Assembly (NCBI RefSeq): GCF_030680395.1
Contig: NZ_JAUXVR010000006.1
Coordinates: forward strand, 62,001-126,000
Origin: Methylobacter sp.
Lineage (GTDB): Bacteria; Pseudomonadota; Gammaproteobacteria; Methylococcales; Methylomonadaceae
Direction of reading: 5' to 3'
Length of the DNA: 64,000 bases
A program made the position numbers and the translations under genes. Position 1 is the first letter of the stretch; every line of letters begins with the position of its first letter. The notes under the pieces are model-generated. The model was not told where the DNA came from and made no database searches. It saw only the letters and a list, made by a program, of their open reading frames with translations. This document shows positions 10,148 through 19,804 of this stretch, piece by piece.

Positions 10148-12231
10148 TGTAATTCATGCATAAGCACAGTCTGAGCTTGAATCGGTTCCTCAGCTTCGGC
10201 TTTTTGCAACCGTTGATAACGGCCATCCGACTGCAAGAGCCAAGCCTGAGTATTGTCTTTTAAATACAAATTCAGATCCTGCAAGATCCGGTTTTGCAAT
10301 TTCTTGTTTTCAATCGGAAAACAGATTTCGACGCGCCGGAACATATTGCGATTCATTAAGTCTGCGCTGGACGCATAGACTTCCTTATCACCGCCATTTT
10401 CGAACGCATATACCCGAGCATGCTCCAAAAATCGTCCGATAATGGAACGCACTTCTATATTTTCAGATACGCCTGGAACCCCAGGCTTTAAACAGCATAC
10501 GCCCCGGACAATTAATTTAACTTCAACCCCAGCCTGTGACGCACGGTAAAGCGCCCGGATAGATTGCTCCTCAACAACAGCATTCACTTGGATGATGATT
10601 TTTGCCGGCTTGCCGTTTTTAGCATGGCGTATTTCGCGATCAATTTTCTCCATCAAGCCGCGATGCAAGGTAAACGGCGATTGCAGCAATTTGTTCAACT
10701 TGGTCACCTTGCCCAAACTGGTCAGCTGGGCAAATACGCGCCGAACATCTTCGCCTAATTCTTTATCACAGGAAAACAAACCGTAATCGGTGTAAATCTG
10801 CGCTGTTTTGGGATGATAGTTGCCGGTACCCAGATGCACATAATTACGCAATTCCTTACCTTCCCTTCTTAAAACCAGGCACATTTTGGCGTGGGTTTTA
10901 TAGCCTACTACGCCGTAAACCACATGCACTGCGGCTTCCTGTAATTTGGAGGCCAAATCGATATTAGCTTTTTCATCAAATCGCGCCCTTAACTCGATAA
11001 CCACCGTTACCACCTTGCCTGCTCTCGCCGCCTTGATTAAGGCGCCGACAATAGGCGAATCGGCTCCGGTACGATAGAGCGTTTGCTTGATAGCCAACAC
11101 ATCAGGAGAAACCGCCGCCTGACGAACAAACTCAACGACTGGTGAAAAAGATTCAAACGGATGATGCAGTAAAATATCGTGACGTCTAATCGCAGCAAAT
11201 ATGTCTTTGCTACGTTCCAATTGTTGTGGGACAACAGGCTTAAAAGAGGGAAACTTAAGATCCGGCCGACCGACCAGATCATTAATCTCCTGAATTCTGT
11301 TTAGATTGACCGGACCATCAACCAAAAACAAACGATCACGGCTCATTTCAAAGCGATCCAGTAAAAACGTGACTGTTTCATCCGGACATTTGGCGTCAAT
11401 CTCCAGACGAACTTCATCGCCGTAATTACGCATGGCCAGCTCGCCTTCCACAGCAAGCAACAAATCGTCAATAGCATCGTCATCGACAAAAAAATCGCTA
11501 TTCCGGGTGACCCTGAATTGATAGCAGCCTTTAACATGCATACCATTAAACAGCTGATCTACAAAAGCATGAATAATTGATGATAAAAACACGAAATCCG
11601 AGGCCCCGCTACCGGTTTCCTCAGCAGGTAATTGAATGATACGGGGCAACGCTCGGGGCGCTTGTAAAATGGCCCGGCCGCTATTTCTGCCGAAAGCATC
11701 TTTTCCGGTCAATGAAATAATAAAATTTAAACTCTTGTTGAGAATGCGCGGAAAAGGGTGCGCCGAATCCAGTCCAACCGGCGTTAAAATCGGCAACAGC
11801 TCATTGTTAAAATAAGCTTCCAACCATTTTAGCTGCGCTTCGGTCCATTCATTACGGCGAATAAAACGAATATTTTCCTCCGCCAGTTTTGGAATCAAAA
11901 TCTCGTTAAGGACTTTATATTGCTCATCAACCAGTTGATGAGCATGGACGGCAATCAGTTCCAGCTGCTCATTAGGCGTTAACCCATCGGGGCCGACGGC
12001 TTTTGGATCGATGGCCGCCATCTGGATAACACTGGCAACACGAACCTCGAAAAACTCGTCAAGATTGGAACAGGAAATGCACAAATAATTAAGCCTCTCA
12101 AGCAGCGGCACTTTCTCATCTTTCGCCTGCGCCAGAACCCGCTTGTTGAACTCCAACAGGCTCTGTTCACGATTAATATAAAGTTCCGGTTTTTGAAGAT
12201 CGATGATCTCTTCTGCTTCGTTTATGTCCAT
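10144..12231 (-). CDS. ppk1: Polyphosphate kinase 1
   Basis: This 695-residue enzyme makes polyphosphate from ATP reversibly. The N-terminal domain opens with the typical YINREQSLLEFNKRVLAQA. Catalytic-domain motifs include TLYRTGADSPIV, the phospho-histidine region GYKTHAKMCLVLRR, and VHLGTGNYHPKTAQIYTDYG. The C-terminal part has SADLMNRNMFRRVEICFP. It is followed by def with a 4 bp ATGA overlap. No ppx lies next to it. Confidence 0.97.
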   Translation of the reverse strand: MDINEAEEIIDLQKPELYINREQSLLEFNKRVLAQAKDEKVPLLERLNYLCISCSNLDEFFEVRVASVIQMAAIDPKAVGPDGLTPNEQLELIAVHAHQLVDEQYKVLNEILIPKLAEENIRFIRRNEWTEAQLKWLEAYFNNELLPILTPVGLDSAHPFPRILNKSLNFIISLTGKDAFGRNSGRAILQAPRALPRIIQLPAEETGSGASDFVFLSSIIHAFVDQLFNGMHVKGCYQFRVTRNSDFFVDDDAIDDLLLAVEGELAMRNYGDEVRLEIDAKCPDETVTFLLDRFEMSRDRLFLVDGPVNLNRIQEINDLVGRPDLKFPSFKPVVPQQLERSKDIFAAIRRHDILLHHPFESFSPVVEFVRQAAVSPDVLAIKQTLYRTGADSPIVGALIKAARAGKVVTVVIELRARFDEKANIDLASKLQEAAVHVVYGVVGYKTHAKMCLVLRREGKELRNYVHLGTGNYHPKTAQIYTDYGLFSCDKELGEDVRRVFAQLTSLGKVTKLNKLLQSPFTLHRGLMEKIDREIRHAKNGKPAKIIIQVNAVVEEQSIRALYRASQAGVEVKLIVRGVCCLKPGVPGVSENIEVRSIIGRFLEHARVYAFENGGDKEVYASSADLMNRNMFRRVEICFPIENKKLQNRILQDLNLYLKDNTQAWLLQSDGRYQRLQKAEAEEPIQAQTVLMHELQ

Positions 12232-12279
12232 GTTGTGCTCAGATTCAAAGTCAGTGGCTATTATGTTTGTTTGGATTCA

Positions 12280-13221
12280 TCAATCAAAACCTCTTTTTCC
12301 CTGCAAACCTCCGGTATGTACTGCAATAATACGCTCACCGGGCCTGAAGTAGTGTTTTTTGATTAAATCGTAGATGGCGTACATCATTTTGCCGGTATAG
12401 ACCGGTTCAAGAGGGATTGTGGTCTTTAATTCAAAGTCTTCAATAAATGCGTTTAATTCGGTATTAATTTTGGCGAAACCGCCAAAGTGGTAATCCAAGT
12501 TTATCTGCCAGTTATTACGGGATTGTGACAGCATGGCTTCAACCTCCGCCGTTAAGAAACCTGCATTTTTTAACGCCGCAAATCCCAGCACTGACACTTG
12601 CTCCGGCACTGCTTCAATAATACCCGCCAAAGTCGTCCCCGTTCCACAGGGTACGCAAAGCGTATCGTATGGGATTCCTGTTTCGACAACCAGTTCAGCT
12701 ACGCCTTTCAACGCCAATATCTGCGCCCCGCCTTCAGGCAACCAGTATTGCCCTGGCTTTAAGCCGGGCAAATATCGCAGGGGATCGTGTGTATGTCGCA
12801 AATCAGCCGGGAGCTGCGGCTCTTTATATTGCCTGAGCAACCTGTAATCGGCGCGGGATACAAATTCCAACTCCATCCCCCACTTTTTCATATCCCGCAA
12901 AGTTGGAGTCAATATTTCCGGTTGTTCGCCGCGAACAAAGCCGATGGTTTTCAATCCCAACACCTTACCTGTATAAGCCAAAGCATGCAAATGATTGGAA
13001 TAAGCACCACCCATGCTGATGAGGGTATCCGTGCCTAACGACAGTGCATGCTCGAGACTATATTTAAGTTTTCGCCATTTATTGCCGGAAATCACAGGAT
13101 GCAGCAAATCATCCCGTTTCATCCACAGTTCGATTTGGTATTGCGCAAGCAGCGGATCATCAATCTTTGTTAGAATCGACTGATTGAAGGTTTTTTCCAG
13201 CTTTATGAGTTCGAGGTGCAT
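12280..13221 (-). CDS. PLP-dependent D-cysteine desulfhydrase / ACC deaminase family protein
   Basis: This 313-residue tryptophan-synthase-beta fold enzyme has the Schiff-base lysine in SGNKWRKLKYSL, a phosphate-binding GGAYSNHLHALAY, and CGTGTTLAGI. The family contains D-cysteine desulfhydrases and 1-aminocyclopropane-1-carboxylate deaminases; in gammaproteobacteria the former is the commoner activity, and sequence alone does not decide. I chose the ATG at 13221 (MHLELIKLEKTF). A TTG at 13251 would add ten residues but would run into the divergent SRAP gene. The two divergent start codons are only 2 bp apart. Confidence 0.82.
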   Translation of the reverse strand: MHLELIKLEKTFNQSILTKIDDPLLAQYQIELWMKRDDLLHPVISGNKWRKLKYSLEHALSLGTDTLISMGGAYSNHLHALAYTGKVLGLKTIGFVRGEQPEILTPTLRDMKKWGMELEFVSRADYRLLRQYKEPQLPADLRHTHDPLRYLPGLKPGQYWLPEGGAQILALKGVAELVVETGIPYDTLCVPCGTGTTLAGIIEAVPEQVSVLGFAALKNAGFLTAEVEAMLSQSRNNWQINLDYHFGGFAKINTELNAFIEDFELKTTIPLEPVYTGKMMYAIYDLIKKHYFRPGERIIAVHTGGLQGKRGFD

Positions 13222-13223
13222 GT

Positions 13224-13877
13224 ATGTGCGGACGTTATAACTTAATCGCAACCGGGCAGCAGATTATGGATTATTTCAGATTGCTGAGTTTACCCGTACA
13301 TAATCCTGACTACAACATTCCGCCGGGACAAAAAATTCTCGCTATCGTGCAACTGGACGACGGCAGCAATAAAGCCGTTAATCTGCACTGGGGATTAATT
13401 CCATCTTGGTCGAAAGACCGTGCAATTTCCAGTCATTTGATCAACGCCAGGGCGGAAACCCTGACTGAAAAACCGTCGTTTAAAAAGGCTTACCAACATC
13501 GACGCTGCCTGATTCCTGCTACCGGTTTCTTTGAATGGCAATCCACCGAAACCGGTAAACAGCCCTACCATATACACAAACCGGATAACACTTTGTTCGC
13601 TTTTGGAGGTATTTGGGAACATTGGGAACATGATCAGGAAACGGTTTATTCATGCACTATCATTACCACCGCTGCCAACGACAAAATAGCGCCTATTCAC
13701 AACAGAATGCCTATGATTGTTACACCCGATGATTACAGTCGTTGGTTGGACAAGAAAACCGCAAGTGTCGAGATAACTGATTTTTTAGCCGTCGATGCCT
13801 ACCGGGACATGCAGGTTACCCCGATCAGTACGCGAGTCAACAATCCTCTGCATAATGATAAAAGCTGTTTAAGTTAG
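13224..13877 (+). CDS. yedK: SRAP family abasic-site DNA-protein crosslinker (YedK/HMCES type)
   Basis: This 217-residue protein starts MCGRY, so Cys2 becomes the N-terminal catalytic residue after Met removal. Further SRAP residues are NIPPGQ, RCLIPATGFFEW and the active-site His in HNRMPMIV. Family members crosslink to abasic sites in single-stranded DNA and protect them. GAGGTG seven bases upstream supports the start and lies inside the divergent PLP gene. Any promoter for this gene must therefore also lie inside that gene. Confidence 0.92.
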   Translation: MCGRYNLIATGQQIMDYFRLLSLPVHNPDYNIPPGQKILAIVQLDDGSNKAVNLHWGLIPSWSKDRAISSHLINARAETLTEKPSFKKAYQHRRCLIPATGFFEWQSTETGKQPYHIHKPDNTLFAFGGIWEHWEHDQETVYSCTIITTAANDKIAPIHNRMPMIVTPDDYSRWLDKKTASVEITDFLAVDAYRDMQVTPISTRVNNPLHNDKSCLS

Positions 13878-13969
13878 GTGAAAGAAAAGCATTGCCCATA
13901 ATCATTATTCTAAAACATAACATCATGATGGCATGAAGAATGAGCCAAGTAATAACTACGCGCCCTCCT

Positions 13970-14003
13970 CCTGCATTACCCTCGCGAATATAGGCAATGC
14001 AGG
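13970..14003. terminator. Hairpin between convergent yedK and glucan synthase genes
   Basis: Arms CCTGCATT and AATGCAGG are 18 bp apart, with further CC/GG pairing inside. The position between two convergent stop codons suggests a bidirectional terminator. The wording (CCTGCAT..ACC..GG..AATGCAGG) also resembles the core of the MITE-like element found elsewhere in the window, so it may be a relic of that family. Confidence 0.4.
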
Positions 14004-14032
14004 CGGCAAAAATTATCGGCGTTATTTACAGA

Positions 14033-16666
14033 CTAAGCCTTTTTCTTTTTAGACGTGGATTTAGCAACTGCTTCTTCGACAATCAACTCGGGATTATAGG
14101 ATTTATAGTCTGGCGCAATACTGATTAATAATGTCAGCAAAGCCGCAACATAAGGAACTGCTTGCACCGAAAGAATGGCTATCCATAGTTTGCCGCTAAA
14201 ATTGTCAAAATGCTCCAAAGAAGCCATCATCCCGATAGCCACACTCAATAATATCAACAATAACAGTTCCTGCCGGATGGTGACCAACCCAACGAATAAA
14301 GGGCTGTGCTTTTCAAACTTGGGGGTACGCATAAACGGTTTTCCCGAGGTAAACAACCCCTGCACAGTACCCTTGGCGACCGTATGAGTTAAAGCCAATC
14401 CTGACAGCGATGCACCCAATGATTGCCAGATGGAACACGGTACACGGGCCTGATATAACCATAAGCCACGGATAATTTTAAAACTGAATATTCCCACCGT
14501 CGGCAATAAAAAGGCATTGGCAGGAAGTTCACTGTGTATCGGATCGTACAGAATAACGGCAGTTAGGATCAAGCTGGTGATGGTAAATAGCAACGCCAGT
14601 GCATCCGAAAACCACGGCAGCCATCCGGCAATAAAATAATATTTCTGGGCGGGTGTCAGCGTAGGCTTTTTAGAGGGCAAAAAGCTGCGCCAATGTGCCT
14701 TGATAATTTGCATGGCACCATAAACCCAGCGATAGCGCTGAGTCATGTAGCCGGACATAGTGTCGGGCATAACGCCTTTTCCGAATGAATCCTTGACGTA
14801 AACCGAATCATAGCCTGCTTCATACAAACGCAGCCCTAACTCGCTGTCTTCACAAATACACCATTCCGACCATTTACCCACTTCCAGCAACGCAGACTTT
14901 CTGATCATGGTCATGGTGCCATGCTGGATAATGGCGTTGTATTCGTTTCTTTGCACCATGCCGATATTGAAAAAACCGGCATATTCCCAGTAACAAAAGG
15001 ACTTGAAAGCGCTTTGGTCGCGGTCGCGATAATCCTGAGGCGATTGTATAAAACCGACATTTTCATTGTCGAAATAAGGCACCATGCAGTTAAGCCAATC
15101 CGGCGACAAAATGTAATCGCTGTCGATAACAGCAATAATCTCGGCATCGGGAGCCGTTTGATCAAGGGCATGATTGATCGCGCCCGCTTTAAAACCCGGC
15201 CAGTTTTCCAGATGGAAGAATCTAAACTTTGGTCCCAGGCGTTCGCAATCCTCACGCACCGGCTCCCAAACAGCCGGATCTTTGGTGTTATTGTCCATTA
15301 CCAGCACTTCCAGATTTGGATAATCCACCTTGTCCAAAGCTTCCAGTGTCATGCGCACCATATCGGGGGGCTCATTATGGATCGGCAAATGCAAAGACAC
15401 TTTCGGATATTTAAAGTCCGGGGATGGCTTAAGCGGCTGAAAAGTCCTGGCCGTTTTTCGGTGCCAGATGACTTCGGCTATTTCCAGACTTTCTATTAAC
15501 AAGATGACTGCCGCCATGACCTGCATCAGAATAAGGATGCCCCAAAAGACCATGGTAAGGTTGGTTTGATATTGCTGGGCGCCAATCGACACAGACCAGA
15601 AAATCGTCGATGCCGCAAGATTGGCAATCAAACCGAAAAACAGTAAACCAGGTAACTTTAAGCTGCTGCGGGTAAATAAAAACAAACCCATTAAGACGAC
15701 ACTGAAAACGGCCGCGCCGGTTGCCCAATGCTCCCAGTTAGGCATAGCAATAACATCGCTATCCATTGGATATTTAGGTTGCCGATCCGCATTAAAAATC
15801 CCCCAATAAGCTCCGGCTGAACCTTCCAAAGACATTTTCCAGGGCTGGTCAAACGCCTCTACAATATAATAAGTGACTTTTTCCGCATCGGCCCGATTAA
15901 GGAATTCGCGCAGAAATTTCGCCTGATTGGATACCGATGCAGTCGCGTGTTTAAAAGGCTGACCGTCTGAAGGCCAGCCGACCTCGGTAATGACAATAGG
16001 TTTATTAGGATATGCTTGTTGTACGGCATGATAACGGTCAAAAACATAATCAACCGCATCTTCGGCTGCAATGCCTTCCCAATAAGGCAGAATATGCACG
16101 GCTATAAAATCGACTTCGCCAACAAGCTCAGGATGTTTAAGCCATATATCCCATGTTTCGGAGGTGCTCACCGGCCGCCATGTATTTCGCTTTACTTCCC
16201 GGATATATTCGATCAGTTGTTCTGCGGTCATATCGCCGCGGAGTAAAACCTCGTTGCCCACCATAACGCGAACGATGTTGGGATTATTCTGCCGATTGAC
16301 ATTAATTAAGGTTTCTATTTCTTGTCGATTCTTTTCAAGATTGCCATCAAGCCACGCACCCACTGTGGTATTCAAATTATGCTTGGCGGCCAATTCAGGA
16401 ACTTTATCGAGCCCTTTAAGTACACTATACGTACGAACGGCGTGAACTTTATTCTCAAGCAAGCTCAAGTCATGGTCAATATCGGCTTCGCTGGGAAAGG
16501 TATTGCTTTTTTGTGTGTCCTGCTTTCTCATGGGATCGAAGGTGACGCCCATAGTGGTTTTGGTCCAAGGCTGCAATTGCAAAGGATTGTTAACATAACT
16601 CCAAATACTGAAATTAATGAAGACGAGTAGAGCGAGTGCAACGATAGTAACTATCTTGGTTTTCAT
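14033..16666 (-). CDS. GH17-GT2 beta-glucan synthase (NdvB-like)
   Basis: This 877-residue protein starts with one membrane segment (about 7-25). A glycoside-hydrolase family 17 domain follows (about 35-305: GVTFDPMRKQ, VMVGNEVLLRGDMT, ITEVGWPSDGQP with catalytic Glu candidates). Then come a membrane bundle, a family 2 glycosyltransferase domain (about 415-650: VLVMDNNTKD, VIDSDYIL, CEDSELGLRL, and QRYRW of the QxxRW motif) and C-terminal membrane segments. This order matches NdvB of Pseudomonas and Bradyrhizobium, which make periplasmic beta-1,3 or beta-1,3/1,6 glucans. The tail is Lys-rich. Product type is inferred. No partner gene lies beside it. Confidence 0.85.
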   Translation of the reverse strand: MKTKIVTIVALALLVFINFSIWSYVNNPLQLQPWTKTTMGVTFDPMRKQDTQKSNTFPSEADIDHDLSLLENKVHAVRTYSVLKGLDKVPELAAKHNLNTTVGAWLDGNLEKNRQEIETLINVNRQNNPNIVRVMVGNEVLLRGDMTAEQLIEYIREVKRNTWRPVSTSETWDIWLKHPELVGEVDFIAVHILPYWEGIAAEDAVDYVFDRYHAVQQAYPNKPIVITEVGWPSDGQPFKHATASVSNQAKFLREFLNRADAEKVTYYIVEAFDQPWKMSLEGSAGAYWGIFNADRQPKYPMDSDVIAMPNWEHWATGAAVFSVVLMGLFLFTRSSLKLPGLLFFGLIANLAASTIFWSVSIGAQQYQTNLTMVFWGILILMQVMAAVILLIESLEIAEVIWHRKTARTFQPLKPSPDFKYPKVSLHLPIHNEPPDMVRMTLEALDKVDYPNLEVLVMDNNTKDPAVWEPVREDCERLGPKFRFFHLENWPGFKAGAINHALDQTAPDAEIIAVIDSDYILSPDWLNCMVPYFDNENVGFIQSPQDYRDRDQSAFKSFCYWEYAGFFNIGMVQRNEYNAIIQHGTMTMIRKSALLEVGKWSEWCICEDSELGLRLYEAGYDSVYVKDSFGKGVMPDTMSGYMTQRYRWVYGAMQIIKAHWRSFLPSKKPTLTPAQKYYFIAGWLPWFSDALALLFTITSLILTAVILYDPIHSELPANAFLLPTVGIFSFKIIRGLWLYQARVPCSIWQSLGASLSGLALTHTVAKGTVQGLFTSGKPFMRTPKFEKHSPLFVGLVTIRQELLLLILLSVAIGMMASLEHFDNFSGKLWIAILSVQAVPYVAALLTLLISIAPDYKSYNPELIVEEAVAKSTSKKKKA

Positions 16667-17058
16667 TTGGGTGCTCGGTTATTCCGCTGGACTAAGAAAA
16701 ATAATATTTGATTGAGGATTAAAAATTTGTACGGCTCATACTGCAAACTTCTGCTCACGTCCTTTTACCTACGATCCTGTAAGCAAGGCATTATATATCC
16801 AAAAAAATATCACTCTCACTTCGATAGCAAAGAGGAATTCATATTTTTCAGAATTAAGCAATAAGATGCAGACTTGGCGGATATTTTACACAGGTTCCAA
16901 AGCCAATAAGGATTTATTTACTTCTCAAGACCATTGAAAATCCAGCCTTATCTCGACCTTTAAACCCGACTGTTTGTTAAAGGCAATATTCAATATTAAA
17001 GAGCCTGAACTCCTTACCTACATCCATGTAAGTAACCTCGGATTAATACTTTTAAGCC
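16667..17058. other. Intergenic region, no gene seen
   Basis: This AT-rich spacer lies upstream of the glucan synthase gene and downstream of lpdA. It must hold the glucan synthase promoter. I see no open frame with a ribosome site, no RNA gene and no clear terminator for the pyruvate dehydrogenase operon. Confidence 0.5.
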
Positions 17059-18492
17059 TTATTTTTTAATATAAAGATCGGTAATCGAACCGGTGATCAT
17101 TTCGGCGGCGAAGGCGAAAGTCTCAGATAACATTGGATGTGGGTGGACAGTCAAACCGATATCTTCAGCATCGGCACCCATTTCCAGAGCCAGTACCGCT
17201 TCGGCAATTAATTCGCCGGCATTGGGACCGACCATGCCTGCGCCGAGAATTCTGCCGGTTTCCTTTTCACAGAGTATCTTTGTCAAGCCTTCCTTGCGCC
17301 CCAGACTTAATGAGCGTCCGCTGGCCGCCCAAGGAAAAGCGGCTTTGTCATAATCTATGCCCTGCTGTTTAGCCTGATTCTCAGTCAAACCCATCCAGGT
17401 TACTTCCGGATCGGTATAGGCAACAGATGGAATGGTTAAGGCATCGAAGCCCGCTTTTAAACCGGATGCAACTTCGGCGGCAACTTTACCTTCGTGAGAA
17501 GCCTTGTGAGCCAGCATGGGATTTCCGGCTATATCGCCAATGGCAAAAATATGCGGGATGTTGGTGCGCTGCTGCTTATCGACAGCAATAAAACCGAGTT
17601 CATCGACATTAACGCCTGCCAGTTCGGCACCGATCAATTTACCGTTAGGTTTACGTCCTACGGCTACCAACACCGCATCGAATATAGCCGAATCCGGCGC
17701 GCCTTTACCTTCAAAAGAAACGTTGAGACCGTCGTTGTGTTTTTCAATTGAGGTAACCCGAGTTTCCAGCCAAATGTTTTTATATTGCTTTTTAATACGC
17801 CGGTACAAAGGGGTAACCAAGTCGTTATCGCAGCCCGGAATGATTTGATCCATCAGTTCAACCACACTGATTTCCGACCCAAACGCATGGTAAACCGTGG
17901 CCATTTCCAAGCCTATAATGCCGCCACCGACTATCAACAGTTTTTTGGGGATTTCTGTTAACTCCAGCGCATCGGTCGAATCCCATAAACGCGGATCATC
18001 ATTTGGGAAAACAGGAATTTTAGTAGGATGCGATCCGGCAGCAATAATCGCCTGATCAAAACTGACGTTTTGTATACCTGTTTCGGTTTTCACCTCGACC
18101 ATGTGGTCCGTAGTAAATCGTCCCGTACCCTGAATCAAGGTTATTTTGCGCTGCTTTACCAAACGGGCAAGCCCATCAACCAGCGTATTGGTAACACTTT
18201 CTTTCCAGGCGCGAATCTTGCCTATATCAAGAGTCGGCTTGCCGTAATTGAGGCCGTGCTGTTCGAACTCATCGACTTCGTGAATGATCTGTGCAACATG
18301 CAGCAGAGCCTTGGACGGAATACAGCCGACATTAAGACACACTCCGCCAAGGCCCGGATAACGCTCGATCAACACCACTTGCTTGCCTAAATCGGCAGCG
18401 CGAAATGCCGCCGTATAACCGCCGGGACCGCCGCCCAATACCAGAACGTCTGCATGTGTCACAGACTCGTTAATCGCTGGATTAGCCTCCAT
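17059..18492 (-). CDS. lpdA: Dihydrolipoyl dehydrogenase (E3)
   Basis: This 477-residue flavoprotein reoxidises dihydrolipoamide for pyruvate dehydrogenase. It has the FAD-binding GGGPGGYTAAFRAADLG, redox-active disulfide in GGVCLNVGCIPSKALLH, NAD-binding GGGIIGLEMATVY and the C-terminal catalytic His in HPHPMLSE. There is no N-terminal lipoyl domain, unlike some relatives. It is the last gene of aceE-aceF-lpdA, 13 bp after aceF. Confidence 0.97.
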   Translation of the reverse strand: MEANPAINESVTHADVLVLGGGPGGYTAAFRAADLGKQVVLIERYPGLGGVCLNVGCIPSKALLHVAQIIHEVDEFEQHGLNYGKPTLDIGKIRAWKESVTNTLVDGLARLVKQRKITLIQGTGRFTTDHMVEVKTETGIQNVSFDQAIIAAGSHPTKIPVFPNDDPRLWDSTDALELTEIPKKLLIVGGGIIGLEMATVYHAFGSEISVVELMDQIIPGCDNDLVTPLYRRIKKQYKNIWLETRVTSIEKHNDGLNVSFEGKGAPDSAIFDAVLVAVGRKPNGKLIGAELAGVNVDELGFIAVDKQQRTNIPHIFAIGDIAGNPMLAHKASHEGKVAAEVASGLKAGFDALTIPSVAYTDPEVTWMGLTENQAKQQGIDYDKAAFPWAASGRSLSLGRKEGLTKILCEKETGRILGAGMVGPNAGELIAEAVLALEMGADAEDIGLTVHPHPMLSETFAFAAEMITGSITDLYIKK

Positions 18493-18505
18493 ATTATGCT
18501 CCTGA

Positions 18506-19789
18506 TTAAAGTAACAAGCGGCGAATATCGCCCAAATACTGTTTAATGGCGGCCATGAAGCGCGCGCCTTCTACACCGTCAATCACCCGATGGTCGTAAG
18601 TCAGATCGAGCGGCAGTATCAGGCGCGGCACAAACTCCTTGCCGTCCCATACCGGTTGCATTTTGGATCGGGTGACACCGAGTATAGCCACTTCGGGAGC
18701 GTTGACGATAGGCGTAAAAGCCGTGCCTCCGATACCGCCGAGACTGGAAATAGTGATGCATCCGCCTTGCATTTCAGCAGGCATCAACTTGCCCAGACGG
18801 GCTCTATTACTTGTTTCAGCCAGTTCGGCGGATAATTCGTTGATGCCTTTACGGTTGACATCGCGTAACACCGGCACCACTAAACCGTTGGGCGTATCGA
18901 CCGCGATACCGATATTAAAATACTTCTTTAATATCAGTTTTTCGCCATCGGAAGACAGTGACGCGTTAAATTGCGGAAACTGTTCCAGGGCGGCAACCAG
19001 CGCCTTGATAATAAATATCAAGCCGGTAATTTTAATGTCATCCTTGGATTTTTCGGCATTCAGCGCATTGCGGAATGCTTCCATTTCGGTAATATCCGCT
19101 TCGTCATGGTACGTCACCATCGGCAGATTCAGCCACACTCGACTCAAATTCTGCCCGGTCAGTCGCTTGATTTTGTTGAGTTTCTGCTCTTCTATCTCAC
19201 CGAATTTTGAAAAATCGACAGTCGGCATGGGCGGAATTCCTGCGCCGCTTTGCGCTACGCCTTCAACCATAACCTTCTTGACGAAGTTTTTCACATCGTC
19301 TTTTAAAATGCGTCCCTTGCGACCGCTGCCGGTTGTTATTTTGTGTATATCAACGCCCAGCTCTCGGGCAAAAAGCCGGACACCGGGTGCGGCGTGGGCC
19401 GCCCTTGCTGAACCGTTATCAGCCAAGATTTCCGGCAATGGTTCGGGTTTAACAACGGCCGACTCACTGGCGGACTCGACCTGTGCAGGTGCAGGCGCAA
19501 CTGCTTCCTGTACCGGCTGTTCCGGTTGTACGGCACTAGCCACTTCAGTATTTGCCAATACCGTCGCAATCAACGTCCCTTCAGAGACTTTATCGCCGGG
19601 CTTGATAAACAATTCCTGCACCGTACCCGCCGCGCTGGATGGTAAATCCATACTGGCTTTGTCGGTTTCAAGTACCGCCAGGGTTTGTTCCAGTTTCACC
19701 ACGTCGCCCGGTTTAACCAATACGTCGACTACATCAATATCCGCAACATTGCCGACATCAGGAACCTTAATTTCAATTAGAGCAGCCAT
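18506..19789 (-). CDS. aceF: Pyruvate dehydrogenase E2, dihydrolipoamide acetyltransferase
   Basis: This 427-residue protein has a single lipoyl domain at the N-terminus (ETDKASMDLPSS, lipoylated Lys). A Pro/Ala/Glu-rich linker follows (about 85-125), then an E3-binding domain (PGVRLFARELGVD ... GRILKDDV) and a catalytic domain ending in the HxxxDG motif YDHRVIDGVEGARF. E. coli AceF carries three lipoyl domains; one is common in other gammaproteobacteria. It sits 15 bp after aceE and before lpdA on the same strand. Confidence 0.96.
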   Translation of the reverse strand: MAALIEIKVPDVGNVADIDVVDVLVKPGDVVKLEQTLAVLETDKASMDLPSSAAGTVQELFIKPGDKVSEGTLIATVLANTEVASAVQPEQPVQEAVAPAPAQVESASESAVVKPEPLPEILADNGSARAAHAAPGVRLFARELGVDIHKITTGSGRKGRILKDDVKNFVKKVMVEGVAQSGAGIPPMPTVDFSKFGEIEEQKLNKIKRLTGQNLSRVWLNLPMVTYHDEADITEMEAFRNALNAEKSKDDIKITGLIFIIKALVAALEQFPQFNASLSSDGEKLILKKYFNIGIAVDTPNGLVVPVLRDVNRKGINELSAELAETSNRARLGKLMPAEMQGGCITISSLGGIGGTAFTPIVNAPEVAILGVTRSKMQPVWDGKEFVPRLILPLDLTYDHRVIDGVEGARFMAAIKQYLGDIRRLLL

Positions 19790-19804
19790 TTTTCAATTCC
19801 TTCC

